Positions 62,416 through 64,000 of a stretch of DNA of 64,000 bases are shown here, piece by piece; the first letter of the stretch is position 1; every line of letters starts with the position of its first letter. The DNA comes from an uncultured Draconibacterium sp. (GTDB lineage: Bacteria > Bacteroidota > Bacteroidia > Bacteroidales > Prolixibacteraceae). The notes beneath the pieces are model-generated. The model was not told the DNA's origin, made no database searches, and worked only from the letters and a program-made list of their open reading frames with translations. The stretch lies in assembly GCA_947492175.1 (NCBI GenBank), contig CANLMQ010000010.1, positions 124,001 through 188,000 of the forward strand, given 5' to 3'. Made by a program: the position numbers and the translations under genes.

Positions 62416-63480
62416 ATGAAAACAAAAGCTCTCTTTGCTGAACGCATCAAATCAGCACGTTTGATGAATGGATTTTCGTTGCAGGATTTAGCAGATGCCA
62501 TGGATAATAAGCTATCTCGACAAGCACTTCATCGTTATGAAAAAGGGGAAGTAATTCCTGATGCAGAGAAAATTAACTGGCTAAGCAAAGCCCTCAACGT
62601 TAGCTCAGATTATTTCTTTAGGTCCACCAAGATAGAGTTGACCGATGTTGAATACAGAAAGCTAAGCAATATGCCAAAAAAGGAAGCTGCAATAATCAAT
62701 GAAAAAACCAAGGAATATCTTTCGAGGTATTTAGAATTAGAAGAAATCATTGGAGTCCAGAACAAATTTGAGAATCCATTTGAAAATTCTGAAACAATAG
62801 TTAACTACGAGCAAGTAAATGATGCAGCCAATATGTTAAGAGATAAATGGTTTCTTGGAAGAGGGCCACTATTTAACATCGTTGAATTGTTTGAAGATAA
62901 AAATATCAAAGTCGTAAAACTGGATGTTGATGAAGATTTTGATGGACTACAGACTTTTGTAAATGGAACAATCCCTGTTGTTGCATTCAATATCCGAAAA
63001 GCAAATAAACCCGACAGAATACGTTTTACATTACTTCATGAGTTAGCTCATCTATTATTGAAATTTGGAAATATAACTGAAAGGCAAAAGGAAACTTTGT
63101 GCCACCAATTCGCAGGAGCAATGTTATTGCCAGAAGAAACAATCAAGGCTGAATTAGGAGAACATCGCAACAAACTATCAACCTTGGAATTAGGAAACAT
63201 TAAAAAGCAGTATGGAATTTCAATGCAGGCCATAGTTATGAGAGCTAAAGCATGTGGAATAATCAATGAACATTATACCAAACAATTTTTCTTTTTTATG
63301 AGACAGATGAATTGGAGAGTAGATGAGCCAGTAGATTATATGGGCGTGGAAGAAAGCAACCGCTTTGAACAGCTCTTATTCAGAGCATTAATTGAGGACC
63401 AGATTTCAATGTCTAAAGCAGCTTCTCTCTTAAACAAGCCTTTAGCTGATTTTAAAAAGGAGCATCAGACTATGATTTAA
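62416..63480 (+). CDS. XRE-family regulator with ImmA/IrrE metallopeptidase domain
   Basis: 354 residues from the ATG at 62416. The N-terminal 70 residues are an XRE helix-turn-helix (FSLQDLADAMDNKLSRQALHRYEKGEVIPDAEKI). The middle and C-terminal parts are an ImmA/IrrE domain with the zinc motif HELAH (His208, Glu209, His212) and QFAGAMLLPEE. Such proteins cut a repressor or toxin partner after a signal. A 20-bp repeat lies over its promoter and over the divergent operon, so it may control both. A PIN-like gene follows after 35 bases. Confidence 0.9.
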   Translation: MKTKALFAERIKSARLMNGFSLQDLADAMDNKLSRQALHRYEKGEVIPDAEKINWLSKALNVSSDYFFRSTKIELTDVEYRKLSNMPKKEAAIINEKTKEYLSRYLELEEIIGVQNKFENPFENSETIVNYEQVNDAANMLRDKWFLGRGPLFNIVELFEDKNIKVVKLDVDEDFDGLQTFVNGTIPVVAFNIRKANKPDRIRFTLLHELAHLLLKFGNITERQKETLCHQFAGAMLLPEETIKAELGEHRNKLSTLELGNIKKQYGISMQAIVMRAKACGIINEHYTKQFFFFMRQMNWRVDEPVDYMGVEESNRFEQLLFRALIEDQISMSKAASLLNKPLADFKKEHQTMI

Positions 63481-63515
63481 TGTTCTAAGAATATGTTAAT
63501 CCTTTTTCATTTGTG

Positions 63516-64000
63516 ATGAAAACCAAAATTGCTGTAACCGATGCTTGTATCTTTATTGACCTCTATGACTTAGGTCTTGCGTCAATGTTTTTCAATCTTG
63601 ATGTTGAAATACATACAACTTCATCAGTTTATTTTGATTTAAAGGAGGAACACCGACAAGTACTGAATGCATATCAATCGGTAAAAAAACTAATTGTTCA
63701 TAATCTTGTAGAGAAAGATTTCATAGCAATTCACACAGAACCATATCCAAACTCATTGTCAGAAACAGATAAATCAGTCATATATATTGCAAATAATCTT
63801 AACGCATCTGTACTAAGCAGCAATAAGGTGATTATAGATTGTGCGATAAACAAATCAATAAAAATTCACGGGATGATATGGATTTTTGACAACCTTGTGA
63901 ACAGCAAAATGTTGTCCCCTCAGGAAGCTATCATAAAACTAAAACAGCTTATTACCATGAATTTTGTTTTCCAAAACAACCAAACCTTAAAGGACGAAAT
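63516..64000 (+). CDS. PIN-like domain protein, cut off by the window end
   Basis: 161 complete codons are visible and the frame is still open at the last base. The N-terminus KIAVTDACIFIDLYDLG has the first acidic residue of PIN nucleases; ETDKSVIYIAN in the middle and VLSSNKVIIDCAINKSIKIHGMIWIFDNLV resemble the later acidic positions. PIN proteins paired with XRE-ImmA genes are known as toxin-like partners. Whether it cuts RNA cannot be said. The start is the first ATG after the XRE-ImmA stop. Confidence 0.7.
   Translation, partial: MKTKIAVTDACIFIDLYDLGLASMFFNLDVEIHTTSSVYFDLKEEHRQVLNAYQSVKKLIVHNLVEKDFIAIHTEPYPNSLSETDKSVIYIANNLNASVLSSNKVIIDCAINKSIKIHGMIWIFDNLVNSKMLSPQEAIIKLKQLITMNFVFQNNQTLKDE

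Larger units (their letters stand above)
57968..64000 (+). mobile_element. Left end of an integrative element at tRNA-Gln
   Basis: From the tRNA 3' end onwards the genes change character: a tyrosine recombinase, a decayed gene, a ubiquitin-like operon and an XRE-ImmA/PIN-like pair. They lack the ordinary chromosomal neighbours. The right end and the second att copy are beyond the window. The left border is set at the tRNA end by inference; transfer genes are not seen here. Confidence 0.65.

Noticed and set aside
1..64000. CRISPR arrays, insertion sequences, rRNA genes
   Set aside because: No regularly spaced repeats, transposase-like proteins with terminal repeats or rRNA sequences were seen in the window.

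Overview
The window reads as a chromosome segment of a Bacteroidota bacterium, probably a marine or anaerobic member of the Marinilabiliales/Prolixibacteraceae type. This is inferred from gene content and from the recurring Bacteroidota promoter pattern (-7 TAnnTTTG, sometimes with -33 TTTG). Shine-Dalgarno sites are almost absent, with one clear exception at about 49530. There are no rRNA genes, CRISPR arrays or insertion sequences. One tRNA (Gln, TTG) is present.

Region 1 (1-1206) is the 3' part of a heavy-metal P-type ATPase. Region 2 (1342-21248) is a co-directional locus of about 20 kb. It starts with phosphonate biosynthesis: a cytidylyltransferase-PEP mutase fusion, phosphonopyruvate decarboxylase and a phosphonoacetaldehyde reductase-like Fe-ADH. 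A CDP-glycerol glycerophosphotransferase-like enzyme follows, then three tandem proteins of about 1000 residues that join a YidC/Oxa1-like N-terminus to a multi-spanning membrane region and a periplasmic alkaline-phosphatase/sulfatase-fold transferase domain. The locus ends with a lipoprotein, a GH16-like lipoprotein, an MBOAT O-acyltransferase and an AlgJ/AlgX-like partner. My reading is that it makes a CMP-activated phosphonate head group, attaches it to a surface polymer, and further decorates or trims that polymer. It is the best candidate here for an undescribed system.

Region 3 (21372-33112) is mostly housekeeping: an SLC12-type transporter, coaD, a thioredoxin-fold lipoprotein-like protein, two convergent or divergent single genes (Nudix, pyrE), a SRPBCC protein, birA, and the rsfS-ftsH-lutC-cdsA-pssA operon. 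Region 4 (33432-49090) is a respiratory sulfur block. It holds a sigma54-type response regulator without a DNA-binding domain, and a minus-strand operon for a polysulfide/thiosulfate reductase (PsrABC), two YeeE/YedE transport halves and two rhodanese-fold proteins ending in Gly-Gly-Cys. It also has a Rieske plus cytochrome b/12-haem cytochrome c fusion, a second minus-strand operon (SQR-like flavoprotein, DUF1641, TusE/DsrC-like, DsrE2), an FNR-like regulator and mobA. The parts fit together as reduced-sulfur or polysulfide respiration, with sulfur carriers, a Mo-cofactor enzyme and redox control.

Region 5 (49463-57649) holds a secreted protein with four LE(I/L)E(D/N)WM repeats in an operon with a PadR regulator and a PspC protein, then a single-domain response regulator, a D-2-hydroxyacid dehydrogenase, small genes and a large DUF2723 membrane protein. 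Region 6 (57895-64000) is tRNA-Gln followed by the left part of an integrative element. It carries a tyrosine recombinase, a cluster of AAGTCCACC sites, a twice-broken pseudogene and a ubiquitin-like conjugation operon (DUF2188, a multiubiquitin-family protein, an E2-like/E1 ThiF fusion and DUF6527). An XRE-ImmA regulator/protease with a PIN-like partner runs off the window.
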